This document shows positions 1-6,794 of a DNA stretch of 7,739 nt, in pieces. The notes below the pieces were generated by a model, which searched no databases, was not told where the DNA came from, and was given only the letters and a program-made list of their open reading frames with translations. The position numbers and the translations under genes are program-made. Origin of the DNA: an uncultured Bacilli bacterium (GTDB taxonomy: Bacteria > Bacillota_I > Bacilli_A > RF39 > UBA660); NCBI GenBank assembly GCA_948629335.1, contig CAPHZB010000064.1, positions 1 to 7,739 on the forward strand, given 5' to 3'. Position 1 is the stretch's first letter. Each line of letters begins with the position of its first letter.

Positions 1-59
1 ATCTGCTATATTTTAATTTGACGAAATCGATATTAATTTATTTTGACGATCTATACAAC

Positions 60-90
60 AAAAAAACTAGGTAAACATTCTATCCTAGTT
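60..90 (-). terminator. Probable intrinsic terminator after murE-mraY
   Basis: On the minus strand a 7-bp perfect stem (AACTAGG pairing with CCTAGTT, at 84-90 and 65-71) encloses a 12-base loop and runs straight into a T-tract made from the A-run at 60-66. The orientation suits the end of the murE-mraY transcript, although it lies about 145 bases past the mraY stop. The stem has only three G-C pairs, so efficiency may be modest. Bases 91-235, between the hairpin and mraY, are AT-rich and I see no gene there. Confidence 0.55.
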
Positions 91-235
91 CTTTATAAGG
101 GGGGAGGTTATTTTATATCTCATAGATGTAACAATTATTTTCTATATAAGCACAATATAATTATATAACTATACTACATATTTAACTCCATATAAATTAT
201 CTATTTTTAATAAATATAACTATGTTCTAATATTT

Positions 236-1225
236 CTAAATCCAAACTGCAAATAATACAGCTGCCATAGCTAAAAGAATTCCTATCACCCAAAATGTCT
301 TGACAATGTCACTTTCTAGCCAACCTAATTTTTCAAAATGATGGTGAAGTGGTGCCATTAAAAATACTTTTTTCCCTGTCATTTTTAACGAAGCCATTTG
401 AATAATAACTGATAATGTTTCTAAAATAAATACACCTGCAATAATAACAAATGTTATTTCATGTTTTGTAAGTACTGCAATAGAAGCCATTGTTGCTCCA
501 AGAGCCAAAGAACCTGTATCTCCCATAATAATTTTGGCCGGATTTGTATTAAAGAATAAGTAACCTAAAAGTGATCCTACCAAAATAAAACAAAATACAG
601 CAATTTCTTCATAACCCATAATCCATACTGAGTTCCAACTAACTAAACCTAGCGCCAAAAAGGCAATTAAAGAAAGTCCTCCAGCTAGTCCATCTAATCC
701 ATCTGTAATATTCACCGCATTGCTACTTGCAATTAAAATAAATAAAATGAACACACCATATAGCCAACTCATTTCAATACGGATTCCAAGTGTATGAATA
801 TATAATTCTGTTGGATGTCCACTTTTTACATAAATATAGAAAAAAACAAGTGCAATAACAAGTTGTCCAAATAGTTTTGCCATTTCACTTAATCCTTCAT
901 TATTCTTTCGTTTTATCTTTAAAAAATCATCAATGAAACCTAAAAATCCATAGGCTAAGAAAACAAATAAAATAATAAACAAATTATCTGACCAAATTAA
1001 ACGATTTGTTAACAACAAAATTATAATTGTTATAATTGTTGGAAGGATAAAAATAAATCCTCCCATCGTTGGAATTCCTTCTTTTTTTAGATGTTTATCT
1101 ACAAATAAACTAACATGTTGCCCTACTTTTATTTTTTTTAAAAATGGTATTAATATAAGCCCGCTTACAATCGATAAAATAAAACCAATCATCATAGCAA
1201 GCATTGCCTTCGCTAAAATCAACAC
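236..1225 (-). CDS. mraY: Phospho-N-acetylmuramoyl-pentapeptide-transferase MraY
   Basis: MraY is the integral membrane enzyme that transfers phospho-MurNAc-pentapeptide from UDP to undecaprenyl phosphate, forming lipid I, the first membrane step of peptidoglycan synthesis. The 329-residue length is normal for the family. Visible signatures are the KKEGIPTMGG loop (47-56), the aspartate pair D99-D100 in GFIDDF, the NITDGLDGLAGG motif (172-183, including D175 and D178), MGDTGS (234-239, with D236) and the histidine triad PLHHHFEK (H294-H296). About ten hydrophobic segments separate these cytoplasmic loops, as expected. The start is GTG at 1223-1225, preceded by AAGGAGA (1236-1242) about ten bases upstream; no better in-frame start is seen. 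The stop is TAG. It lies 44 bases after murE on the same strand, without an obvious promoter between them, so the two are probably co-transcribed. No key residue is missing. Confidence 0.98.
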   Translation of the reverse strand: MLILAKAMLAMMIGFILSIVSGLILIPFLKKIKVGQHVSLFVDKHLKKEGIPTMGGFIFILPTIITIIILLLTNRLIWSDNLFIILFVFLAYGFLGFIDDFLKIKRKNNEGLSEMAKLFGQLVIALVFFYIYVKSGHPTELYIHTLGIRIEMSWLYGVFILFILIASSNAVNITDGLDGLAGGLSLIAFLALGLVSWNSVWIMGYEEIAVFCFILVGSLLGYLFFNTNPAKIIMGDTGSLALGATMASIAVLTKHEITFVIIAGVFILETLSVIIQMASLKMTGKKVFLMAPLHHHFEKLGWLESDIVKTFWVIGILLAMAAVLFAVWI

Positions 1226-1269
1226 AAAAATATCATCTCCTTGTAAGCATTTAACAGTATATCATTTTT

Positions 1270-2655
1270 TTACTTCTTTGTATAGTTTAAATCATTCTGT
1301 AAATGAGAAAGAACAATTTCTTTATCATTAAAAGGAAGTCTTTTTTCACGAATTTTAAGCATATCCTCGTGTCCTTTTCCTAAAATAAGTAAAGCGTCAT
1401 TTTCTTCTAAATAAGAAATTCCTTTAATAATTGCTTCTTTTCTATCCATAATCACTTCATAATTATTTTTTGTAACACCTAATAACATATCGTTTTTGAT
1501 TTGTTCAAAATCTTCATAATATAAATCATCCTCTGTAATAATAAACCTAGTGGCTTGTTCACTAACTAGTTTGGCCATTATTGGTCTTTTTAAACGGTCT
1601 CGTTCTCCTGTACAGCCAAAAACAACATATATATTTCCCTTTACAAATAGTTTGGCTGTTTCTATCACTTTTATAATTGCATCTGGTGTATGTGCATAAT
1701 CAACTATAATTTGATTATTTTTATAAGGAATCACTTCGAACCTTCCTTCTGGTGGTGTTAGATTGTAAGCAACTTTCAGCATTTTAATTGGTTCAATACC
1801 AATACATAGTAAAAAAATTAAAACTGGCATAATATTATAAATATTGTATCTTCCCACTAATTTGGTATGTACTTCATACACATCCTCTTGATAAGAAAAT
1901 GTAAATTTTGTGTCTGTTTGTCCAAGTTTATCATCAATGATTTTAAATATGGCGTCGTTATATCCATAGGTAATGTTATGATTCGTTGGAAGTAAAAAAT
2001 TAGGTGCTACAGGATCATCGCTATTTACAATGGCAAGACCACTTGGTTTTATTTTTTTAAATAGCTCCTGTTTTGCCATCACATAATTCTGCATTGTAAC
2101 ATGAAAATCAAGATGATCCTGCGATAAATTTGTAAATATGGCATGGTCAAATGCAATCGTTTCTACTCTACCATTCATTAAGGAATGACTACTAACTTCC
2201 ATGACTAAGCACTTGCATTTAGAGTCAATGGCTCTTGCAATATATCCATATAAATCACACAAATCAGGTGTTGAATTTTCTAAATCTTCTACAAGATGAT
2301 TTCCAATATAAAAACCTAATGTACCAATAGAAGCACACTTGATACCCACTTTATTTAATGACTCTCGCAAAAGATGTGTTACTGTTGTTTTTCCATTTGT
2401 TCCTGTAACTCCAATGATTTTTATTTTTTTTAATTCTTCATTGTATGTTTCTTTTAATAATTGATTTAAGTATACCCTTGTATCAGGAACTACAAGGGTG
2501 GAAACTGAATATTTCCCTTCTTCACATATAATTTTCTTTGCACCATTTTTAATCGCGTCTTTTATATAATCGTGTCCATCTGTACGAATACCACGAAGTG
2601 CTACAAAAGTGTCTCCTGGAACTACTTTTCTTGAATCGGTTTTGATATTAATCAT
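1270..2655 (-). CDS. murE: UDP-N-acetylmuramyl-tripeptide synthetase (MurE)
   Basis: MurE is the cytoplasmic Mur ligase that uses ATP to add the third stem-peptide residue (diaminopimelate, lysine or another diamino acid) to UDP-MurNAc-L-Ala-D-Glu. With the chosen start it is 461 residues. Motifs in order: TDSRKVVPGDTFVALRG (6-22) of the UDP-substrate domain; the P-loop GVTGTNGKTT (82-91); MEVSSHSL (152-159); TNLSQDHLDFH (175-185); K195 at the usual carbamylated-lysine position; GRYNIYN (268-274); VDYAHTPDA (318-326); VFGCTGERDRLKRP (345-358); and GKGHE (426-430). The start is ATG at 2653-2655, because AAGGTG (2662-2667) lies six bases upstream; two in-frame starts further 5' (ATG at 2661, GTG at 2664) overlap or abut that site and would add three residues. 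The N-terminal domain is shorter than in typical 480-500-residue MurE proteins. The selectivity motif, DNPR or DNPA in characterised enzymes, reads DDLY here (376-379), so the amino acid added is uncertain. Confidence 0.95.
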   Translation of the reverse strand: MINIKTDSRKVVPGDTFVALRGIRTDGHDYIKDAIKNGAKKIICEEGKYSVSTLVVPDTRVYLNQLLKETYNEELKKIKIIGVTGTNGKTTVTHLLRESLNKVGIKCASIGTLGFYIGNHLVEDLENSTPDLCDLYGYIARAIDSKCKCLVMEVSSHSLMNGRVETIAFDHAIFTNLSQDHLDFHVTMQNYVMAKQELFKKIKPSGLAIVNSDDPVAPNFLLPTNHNITYGYNDAIFKIIDDKLGQTDTKFTFSYQEDVYEVHTKLVGRYNIYNIMPVLIFLLCIGIEPIKMLKVAYNLTPPEGRFEVIPYKNNQIIVDYAHTPDAIIKVIETAKLFVKGNIYVVFGCTGERDRLKRPIMAKLVSEQATRFIITEDDLYYEDFEQIKNDMLLGVTKNNYEVIMDRKEAIIKGISYLEENDALLILGKGHEDMLKIREKRLPFNDKEIVLSHLQNDLNYTKK

Positions 2656-2678
2656 AGACATCACCTTCGTATAATACC

Positions 2679-2707
2679 ATTATACTGGATATTAAAAACA
2701 TGTGCAA
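2679..2707 (-). promoter_or_regulatory. Sigma-A-type promoter of murE-mraY
   Basis: On the minus strand TTGCAC (2702-2707) and TATAAT (2679-2684) are separated by exactly 17 bases. This is a perfect -10 box and a four-of-six -35 box, 23 bases upstream of the murE start codon. It lies just downstream of the hairpin terminator of the preceding gene, so murE-mraY should form an independent transcription unit with a very short leader. Confidence 0.8.
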
Positions 2708-2760
2708 GAAAAAGAGTTTCAAAAATACCCTTTAATTCTTCTAGCAGTTTCTTGTACAAC

Positions 2761-2802
2761 AAAAAAGATAGTTTACGTAAACTTTCGTGTGTAAACTATC
2801 TT
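2761..2802 (-). terminator. Strong intrinsic terminator after the split unknown gene
   Basis: Read on the minus strand, AAGATAGTTTAC (2791-2802) pairs perfectly over 12 bases with GTAAACTATCTT (2765-2776) around a 14-base loop, and the stem runs into six consecutive T (2761-2766). The loop holds another copy of GTTTAC that could pair alternatively with the 3' arm. The TAG stop of the upstream reading frame (2796-2798) lies inside the 5' arm, so the end of translation and the terminator are superposed. Confidence 0.85.
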
Positions 2803-3080
2803 ACTTTTGGACTATCTCCTACTTCTAACTGTCTTTGTTGTGATAAAGAAGCATAAACAGCCTTTTCACTTTCACATGCTTTTTTTCTTAATTCATCAGT
2901 TAGTCCATCATAACAAGTAATATAGGCCAAACAGTTTAAATAAGAATCTATAGAACAATTCCTGTTTTCAATAATTAAACTAAAAAAATGATTTATAGCT
3001 TCTTTATCCGTTGCTACTCCATTTTGTTTTGAAATTGTATAACAATTTAATCTATAAATAGCTTCTTGCATACGAACCAT
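2796..3080 (-). CDS. Unknown small protein, probable C-terminal part of a frameshifted gene
   Basis: I do not recognise this 94-residue reading frame as an independent protein. It is predicted mainly helical, has no transmembrane segment or signal peptide, and is cysteine-containing with a charged, low-hydrophobicity C-terminus. It overlaps the 3' end of the preceding frame (stop at 3052-3054) by about 29 bases in a different frame, more than the usual 4-base coupling. Possible starts are GTG 3086, ATG 3080 and ATG 3071. None has a good Shine-Dalgarno, only a weak AGTGAG-like stretch, and a TAG two codons upstream of the GTG closes the frame. The arrangement suggests that the two frames were one gene of about 275 codons broken by a single-base insertion or a two-base deletion; the alternatives are translational coupling or programmed +1 frameshifting. 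The hairpin terminator begins inside its last codons. Confidence 0.55.
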   Translation of the reverse strand: MVRMQEAIYRLNCYTISKQNGVATDKEAINHFFSLIIENRNCSIDSYLNCLAYITCYDGLTDELRKKACESEKAVYASLSQQRQLEVGDSPKVR

Positions 3081-3612
3081 TCTCACTTTCTACAAGTTTC
3101 GCCGAAATTAATTCTGTATCATTCGTAAAATAGGCCTGAAATAAGGTATCAGAACCTACTAGTTCAGCAAATACATTTGTAAATATAACTTCTTCTTTAT
3201 AAAAGTCTTTTTCCCCAGCATTACCAGCTAAAAAGTTAGATAAAATTTCTGTATAACCAACATTAAAAGATTCTAGTTGATTTTTTTCATTGGCAAAACC
3301 ATATGTATTATCATAAGCTGTCATCATACAAAGTAATCCACTCATAAGAAGATGTTTAGCATTATATTCATTCCTAAGTGCATCAGCACTAAAACGTAAC
3401 ACATTTTCTACTGCATTATATTCATATGGTCTTTGACTCACTAATTTATGTGTTTTCTCAATTTTTACACTTTTGATTCTATTTTCTAAATTTTCTAAAG
3501 ATACCTGAGGAAAGATTGAAAAAAACTTAGTGATTAACTCTTTTATATTTTCCTTAAACCCTACATTCATACCTTTATTCTCATCAACGGCTTTTAAAAC
3601 TCTATCTAGCAT
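3052..3612 (-). CDS. Unknown protein resembling an inactive zincin-like peptidase domain, possibly truncated
   Basis: This is a soluble 186-residue protein with no signal peptide or membrane helix. Residues 1-60 look helical and charged. The pattern KHLLMSG (86-92), then an aromatic/glycine stretch DNTYGF (101-106), then FNVGYTEIL (116-124), and finally FTNDTELI (162-169), recalls the layout of small gluzincin-type metallopeptidases: HExxH, then an NEGYTEYL-like helix, then an AYFTND-like segment. That family assignment is my inference. Of the catalytic signature only H87 remains: E is replaced by L88 and the second H by S91, and the glutamate of the third motif is V118. If the fold is right, it is a pseudo-enzyme. 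The preferred start is ATG 3610-3612, six bases after AGGTG; ATG 3615 and GTG 3621 are too close to that site. It ends at TAG after a short tail (GSYARSYL) that may be an out-of-frame artefact of a frameshift into the overlapping downstream frame. Confidence 0.65.
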   Translation of the reverse strand: MLDRVLKAVDENKGMNVGFKENIKELITKFFSIFPQVSLENLENRIKSVKIEKTHKLVSQRPYEYNAVENVLRFSADALRNEYNAKHLLMSGLLCMMTAYDNTYGFANEKNQLESFNVGYTEILSNFLAGNAGEKDFYKEEVIFTNVFAELVGSDTLFQAYFTNDTELISAKLVESENGSYARSYL

Positions 3613-3627
3613 CATAATCACCTATCT

Positions 3628-3643
3628 ATTATACATTGTACCA
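3628..3643 (-). promoter_or_regulatory. Probable extended -10 promoter for the unknown gene pair
   Basis: On the minus strand two overlapping -10 candidates precede the gene at 3612: TATAAT (3628-3633) and TGGTACAAT (3635-3643), the second being a TGn-extended -10. No good TTGACA-like -35 box is visible at 16-18 bases, since the upstream DNA is almost entirely A/T, so an extended -10 promoter is the more likely reading. It would give the unknown genes their own transcript, separate from mutS. I found no convincing hairpin terminator between 3644 and 3745 to end the mutS transcript. Confidence 0.5.
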
Positions 3644-3745
3644 TAAATTTTAAAAATTTCATCTTTTTTTTAAAACTTCTGTTTAAAAAAATCTAAATAT
3701 CTGTTTTTTTTAAGAAATATATCGTTTTATATAACCATCCTTTTT

Positions 3746-4150
3746 CTATGCCGCATCTTCCTTTTTTAATAATTTTTCGCCTTCACCTTTATAAATCATA
3801 ACAGCTGGATAATAGGTAATATGAAGGAACATAACAAGAAAAATAGACCACCCCAAAATAGGAACGATTAGACATAGTATCCATGCATATGGATATCCAT
3901 AAATGCTACTTCCTTTCACATTTAAGCTTTTACACACTTCAATTTGCATCTTAATTTGTAATACCAAAAACATAACAATGGCTGGATAAATAAGAAAAAG
4001 TGCTCCTATTACCCAATAATACCATTTTGTATACCATGCACCTTTTTCATATAAACCTAAATCATGCGCTAAAGCAAGAGTATAGATTCCTGATGTAAAA
4101 AAAGTAACTATACAATAAATAAACCAATTTTCTTTTTTTAATAAACTCAT
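3746..4150 (-). CDS. Small multipass membrane protein of unknown function, coupled to mutS
   Basis: This 134-residue protein has three strong hydrophobic segments: about 9-29, 42-66 and 87-112, the last possibly extending to 120. Tryptophan and tyrosine are concentrated at the segment edges (WYTKWYYW at 39-46). It has a short basic N-terminus (MSLLKKENW) and a lysine-rich hydrophilic tail, with no cleavable signal peptide or catalytic motif. The general look, with FFTSGIY in the first helix, recalls small DUF4234-like membrane proteins, but I cannot assign a family. The start is ATG 4148-4150 with a full AGGAGG (4156-4161) five bases upstream. The mutS TAG stop (4160-4162) overlaps that Shine-Dalgarno, so translation is probably coupled to mutS and the two share a transcript. 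No functional link to mismatch repair is evident. Confidence 0.85.
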   Translation of the reverse strand: MSLLKKENWFIYCIVTFFTSGIYTLALAHDLGLYEKGAWYTKWYYWVIGALFLIYPAIVMFLVLQIKMQIEVCKSLNVKGSSIYGYPYAWILCLIVPILGWSIFLVMFLHITYYPAVMIYKGEGEKLLKKEDAA

Positions 4151-4155
4151 AAACG

Positions 4156-4162
4156 CCTCCTA
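4156..4162 (-). promoter_or_regulatory. Shine-Dalgarno overlapping the mutS stop codon
   Basis: The mutS stop TAG (4160-4162) and the consensus ribosome binding site AGGAGG (4156-4161) of the following membrane-protein gene share two bases, and the ATG follows five bases later. This geometry favours re-initiation by ribosomes that have finished mutS, and it fixes the start of the downstream gene. Confidence 0.75.
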
Positions 4163-6697
4163 TTTTACCTTTTGTTTCCAATCACATAAAAAGTTTAATG
4201 CCTCCATAGGTGTCATTTCTAATGGATTTATTTTTTTTATTTCTTCTTCTAAAGGAGATTTTTTAGGAAGCAATTCTTCAATTGGTAAACATTCTTGTAC
4301 CTTTAAATCTCTTTTTATCTCTTTGTTTTCATAAACTTTTAGTATTTGGTCTGCTCTTTTGATTACTATATCGGGCAATTCTGCTAATTTAGCTACATGA
4401 ATTCCATAACTTTTATCAATACTTCCTTCTTTAATTTTATGAAGGAAGGTTACTTTTCCATCCTCTTCATGGGCACTGACATGAATATTCTTTACATGTT
4501 TTAAGGTTTTTTCTAAATCAGTTAATTCATGGTAATGAGTAGAAAAAAATGTCTTTGCACCAATTTTATCATGAATGTATTCGATAATAGACTGCGCTAA
4601 AGCCATTCCATCAAAAGTTGCAGTCCCACGCCCTAATTCATCAAATAAAATCAAACTATTTTGTGTTGCTTCACTAATCGCTGTATTTGCCTCATTCATT
4701 TCAACCATAAATGTAGATTCTCCACTTACTAAATCATCGCTAGCTCCAATTCGTGTAAATATAGCATCAAATACAGGTAAAGTTGCATAACTTGCAGGAA
4801 CAAAACACCCAATCTGTGCCATAATCACTGTAATTGCCATTTGCCTCATATAAGTAGATTTTCCTGCCATATTTGGACCTGTAATAAGAAGAATATTTGT
4901 ATCCTTATCCATAACAATATCGTTAGATACAAATTCACTTGTTAATACCTTTTCAACAACAGGATGCCTATTATTGGTAATTCTTACTTCTCTATTTTCA
5001 TTTAAAATAGGTCGTACATAATTATTTTCTTCTGCTACGGTTGCGAATGCTTGTAATACATCAATCTCGCTAATAACTTTCGCAATATTCTGAAGTACAG
5101 GTATATACTCTTTTATTTTATCACGAATTTGTACAAATAATTCATATTCTAATTCAATAATTCGCTCTTCTGCATTTAAAATTAAAGCTTCTTTCTCTTT
5201 TAAAACTGGACTGATGTATCTTTCGCAATTGCTTAACGTTTGTTTTCTCTCATAACCATATTCTTCTTTTACCATAGAAGTGTTTCCTTTAGAAACTTCA
5301 ATATAATACCCAAAGACACGATTGTAACCTATTTTTAAATTTTTAATTCCTGTTTTTTCTCTTTCCTGTCTTTCAAAATCAGCAACAAAGTCTTTCCCAC
5401 CTTTTCGTAAATTCTTTAACTCATCTAATTCTTGATTGAATCCTTCTTTAATTAAATACCCTTCTTTAATGGTAACAGGAGGAGTTTCATAAATACTTTT
5501 TTCTAATAATTCATAAAGTTCAGGAAGAATTTCTATTTCTTTTTCATAGTGGATTTTTTCTAAGATACTTTTCATCTTAGGAAGAACTTTTAAAGAAGAT
5601 TTTAATTGTAATACATCTCTTCCATTCGCATTTCCAAATGCTATTTTCCCACTTAAACGTTCTAAGTCATATACTTCTTGTAAACATTCAATTAAATCGG
5701 CCTTTAAAATAAATTCTCTTAAGAATGTATCAACAACATCATACCTATGGTTGATTTCATTTTTATCAATTAAGGGGTTTTCAATATAAAATTTAAGCAT
5801 TCTAGAACCCATGGCTGTTTTCGTTTTATCTAATAACCAAATTAGAGAATAATTCCTTTGTTTTAAACGAAGCGTTTCGGTTAATTCTAAGTTTCTTTTT
5901 GTATGTATATTCATTTTTAAATAGTTTTTATTTTCACGAATAATAGCTTTTTGTAAATGAGATAAATCTCTTTTTTGGGTATCTAAAATATAGGTTAATA
6001 AATGTTTTACTGTTTTTTGGTATCTTTCATCTCGTAACTCCTCATAAATATATTTGTATTTCGCATCTTCTAGTAGGGAATCACTTACCGTGGTGGGAAG
6101 GCGAAATTGATTTTTTAAAATGGATAAAATGCCTTTATCGACTTTATTGTCAAGAATCACTTCTTTAATTCCTAAACTCATTATCGTAGAAATAACTAAG
6201 TTTTTGTTGTGTGTTAAAAGAAGGGTATTGATTTCCCCTGTTGAAATATCGGCATAGGCTACTCCATAACAATGTCCAAAATCAAGAATATTTCCTACAT
6301 AGTTGTTTTCATAAGAAAGTAAGGATTCATCATTAATAATTGTTCCTTTACTTACAATTTGAATAATTTCTCGTTTTACAATTCCTTTTGCTGCCTTCGG
6401 ATCTTCCACTTGTTCACAAATTCCTACTTTATATCCTTTTTCTACTAATTTTTCTATATACATATTTGCCGCATGGTAAGGAATTCCACACATAGGTATT
6501 TTTTCTTCTAATCCTGCATTTTTCCCAGTTAAAGTAAGTTCTAATTCACGGGACGCCAAAACGGCATCCTCAAAAAACATCTCATAAAAATCACCTAGGC
6601 GAAAAAATAAAATAATATCTGCATTTTTTTCTTTAATCTCTAAATATTGTACCATCATAGGTGTTACTTTTGTTCTATCTACGTCACACCGATTCAT
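4160..6697 (-). CDS. mutS: DNA mismatch repair protein MutS
   Basis: MutS recognises base mismatches and small loops in DNA and, through its ABC-type ATPase, recruits MutL. The 845-residue length is typical. The N-terminal mismatch-binding domain carries TPMMVQYLEIK (12-22) and the mismatch-stacking F-x-E motif as FYE (37-39). Connector, lever and clamp regions follow to about 560. The ATPase domain shows Walker A GPNMAGKST (607-615), the STFMVEMNE signature (661-669), Walker B LILFDELGRG (682-691, D686 and E687), the STHYHEL switch (719-725) and the helix-turn-helix region KSYGIHVAKLAELP (762-775). A charged linker leads to a C-terminal helix (MTPMEALNFLCDWK) typical of the dimer/tetramer region. 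All key residues are intact, so it is a canonical MutS1 and not MutS2. The start ATG 6695-6697 is preceded by AAAGGAAGTGA with rather long spacing. No mutL is adjacent; the neighbours are an HD phosphohydrolase 97 bases upstream and a coupled membrane protein downstream. Confidence 0.98.
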   Translation of the reverse strand: MNRCDVDRTKVTPMMVQYLEIKEKNADIILFFRLGDFYEMFFEDAVLASRELELTLTGKNAGLEEKIPMCGIPYHAANMYIEKLVEKGYKVGICEQVEDPKAAKGIVKREIIQIVSKGTIINDESLLSYENNYVGNILDFGHCYGVAYADISTGEINTLLLTHNKNLVISTIMSLGIKEVILDNKVDKGILSILKNQFRLPTTVSDSLLEDAKYKYIYEELRDERYQKTVKHLLTYILDTQKRDLSHLQKAIIRENKNYLKMNIHTKRNLELTETLRLKQRNYSLIWLLDKTKTAMGSRMLKFYIENPLIDKNEINHRYDVVDTFLREFILKADLIECLQEVYDLERLSGKIAFGNANGRDVLQLKSSLKVLPKMKSILEKIHYEKEIEILPELYELLEKSIYETPPVTIKEGYLIKEGFNQELDELKNLRKGGKDFVADFERQEREKTGIKNLKIGYNRVFGYYIEVSKGNTSMVKEEYGYERKQTLSNCERYISPVLKEKEALILNAEERIIELEYELFVQIRDKIKEYIPVLQNIAKVISEIDVLQAFATVAEENNYVRPILNENREVRITNNRHPVVEKVLTSEFVSNDIVMDKDTNILLITGPNMAGKSTYMRQMAITVIMAQIGCFVPASYATLPVFDAIFTRIGASDDLVSGESTFMVEMNEANTAISEATQNSLILFDELGRGTATFDGMALAQSIIEYIHDKIGAKTFFSTHYHELTDLEKTLKHVKNIHVSAHEEDGKVTFLHKIKEGSIDKSYGIHVAKLAELPDIVIKRADQILKVYENKEIKRDLKVQECLPIEELLPKKSPLEEEIKKINPLEMTPMEALNFLCDWKQKVK

Positions 6698-6762
6698 TCT
6701 ACTTCACTTCCTTTACTTCTTGATAACATTCTTTGCTTTTCTATCCAAGAATTTCTTTTTCT

Positions 6763-6791
6763 ATTTTAACAGAATTACCAAAAATAGTAAA
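6763..6791 (-). promoter_or_regulatory. Probable mutS promoter
   Basis: On the minus strand TTTACT (6786-6791) and TAAAAT (6763-6768) are 17 bases apart, and the -10 is preceded by TGT, giving a TGn-extended -10. The element sits immediately after the stop codon of the upstream HD gene and 66 bases before the mutS start. No hairpin terminator separates the HD gene from mutS, so read-through transcription is also possible. Confidence 0.6.
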
Positions 6792-6794
6792 TTT

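Noticed and set aside
97..107. G-rich run AAGGGGGGAGG resembling a strong Shine-Dalgarno on the plus strand
   Set aside because: No ATG, GTG or TTG at suitable spacing opens a frame of any length; the next ATG is followed at once by TAA. It is unusual in this AT-rich DNA but supports no gene.
3663..3690. A/T-rich near-palindrome between the membrane gene and the unknown gene
   Set aside because: The stem is almost all A-T with a bulge and ends in A-runs on the relevant strand, so it is not a convincing terminator for the mutS transcript.
4422..4448. Inverted repeat CTTCCTTC / GAAGGAAG with an 11-base loop
   Set aside because: It falls within conserved MutS coding sequence around the KIKEGSIDKS segment and has no adjacent T-tract, so it is explained by codon composition.
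4575..4790. A 71-codon plus-strand open frame inside mutS
   Set aside because: It lies antisense to the highly conserved MutS ATPase domain (Walker B and signature regions), has no ribosome binding site or promoter, and its translation has no recognisable features. It is a shadow of mutS.
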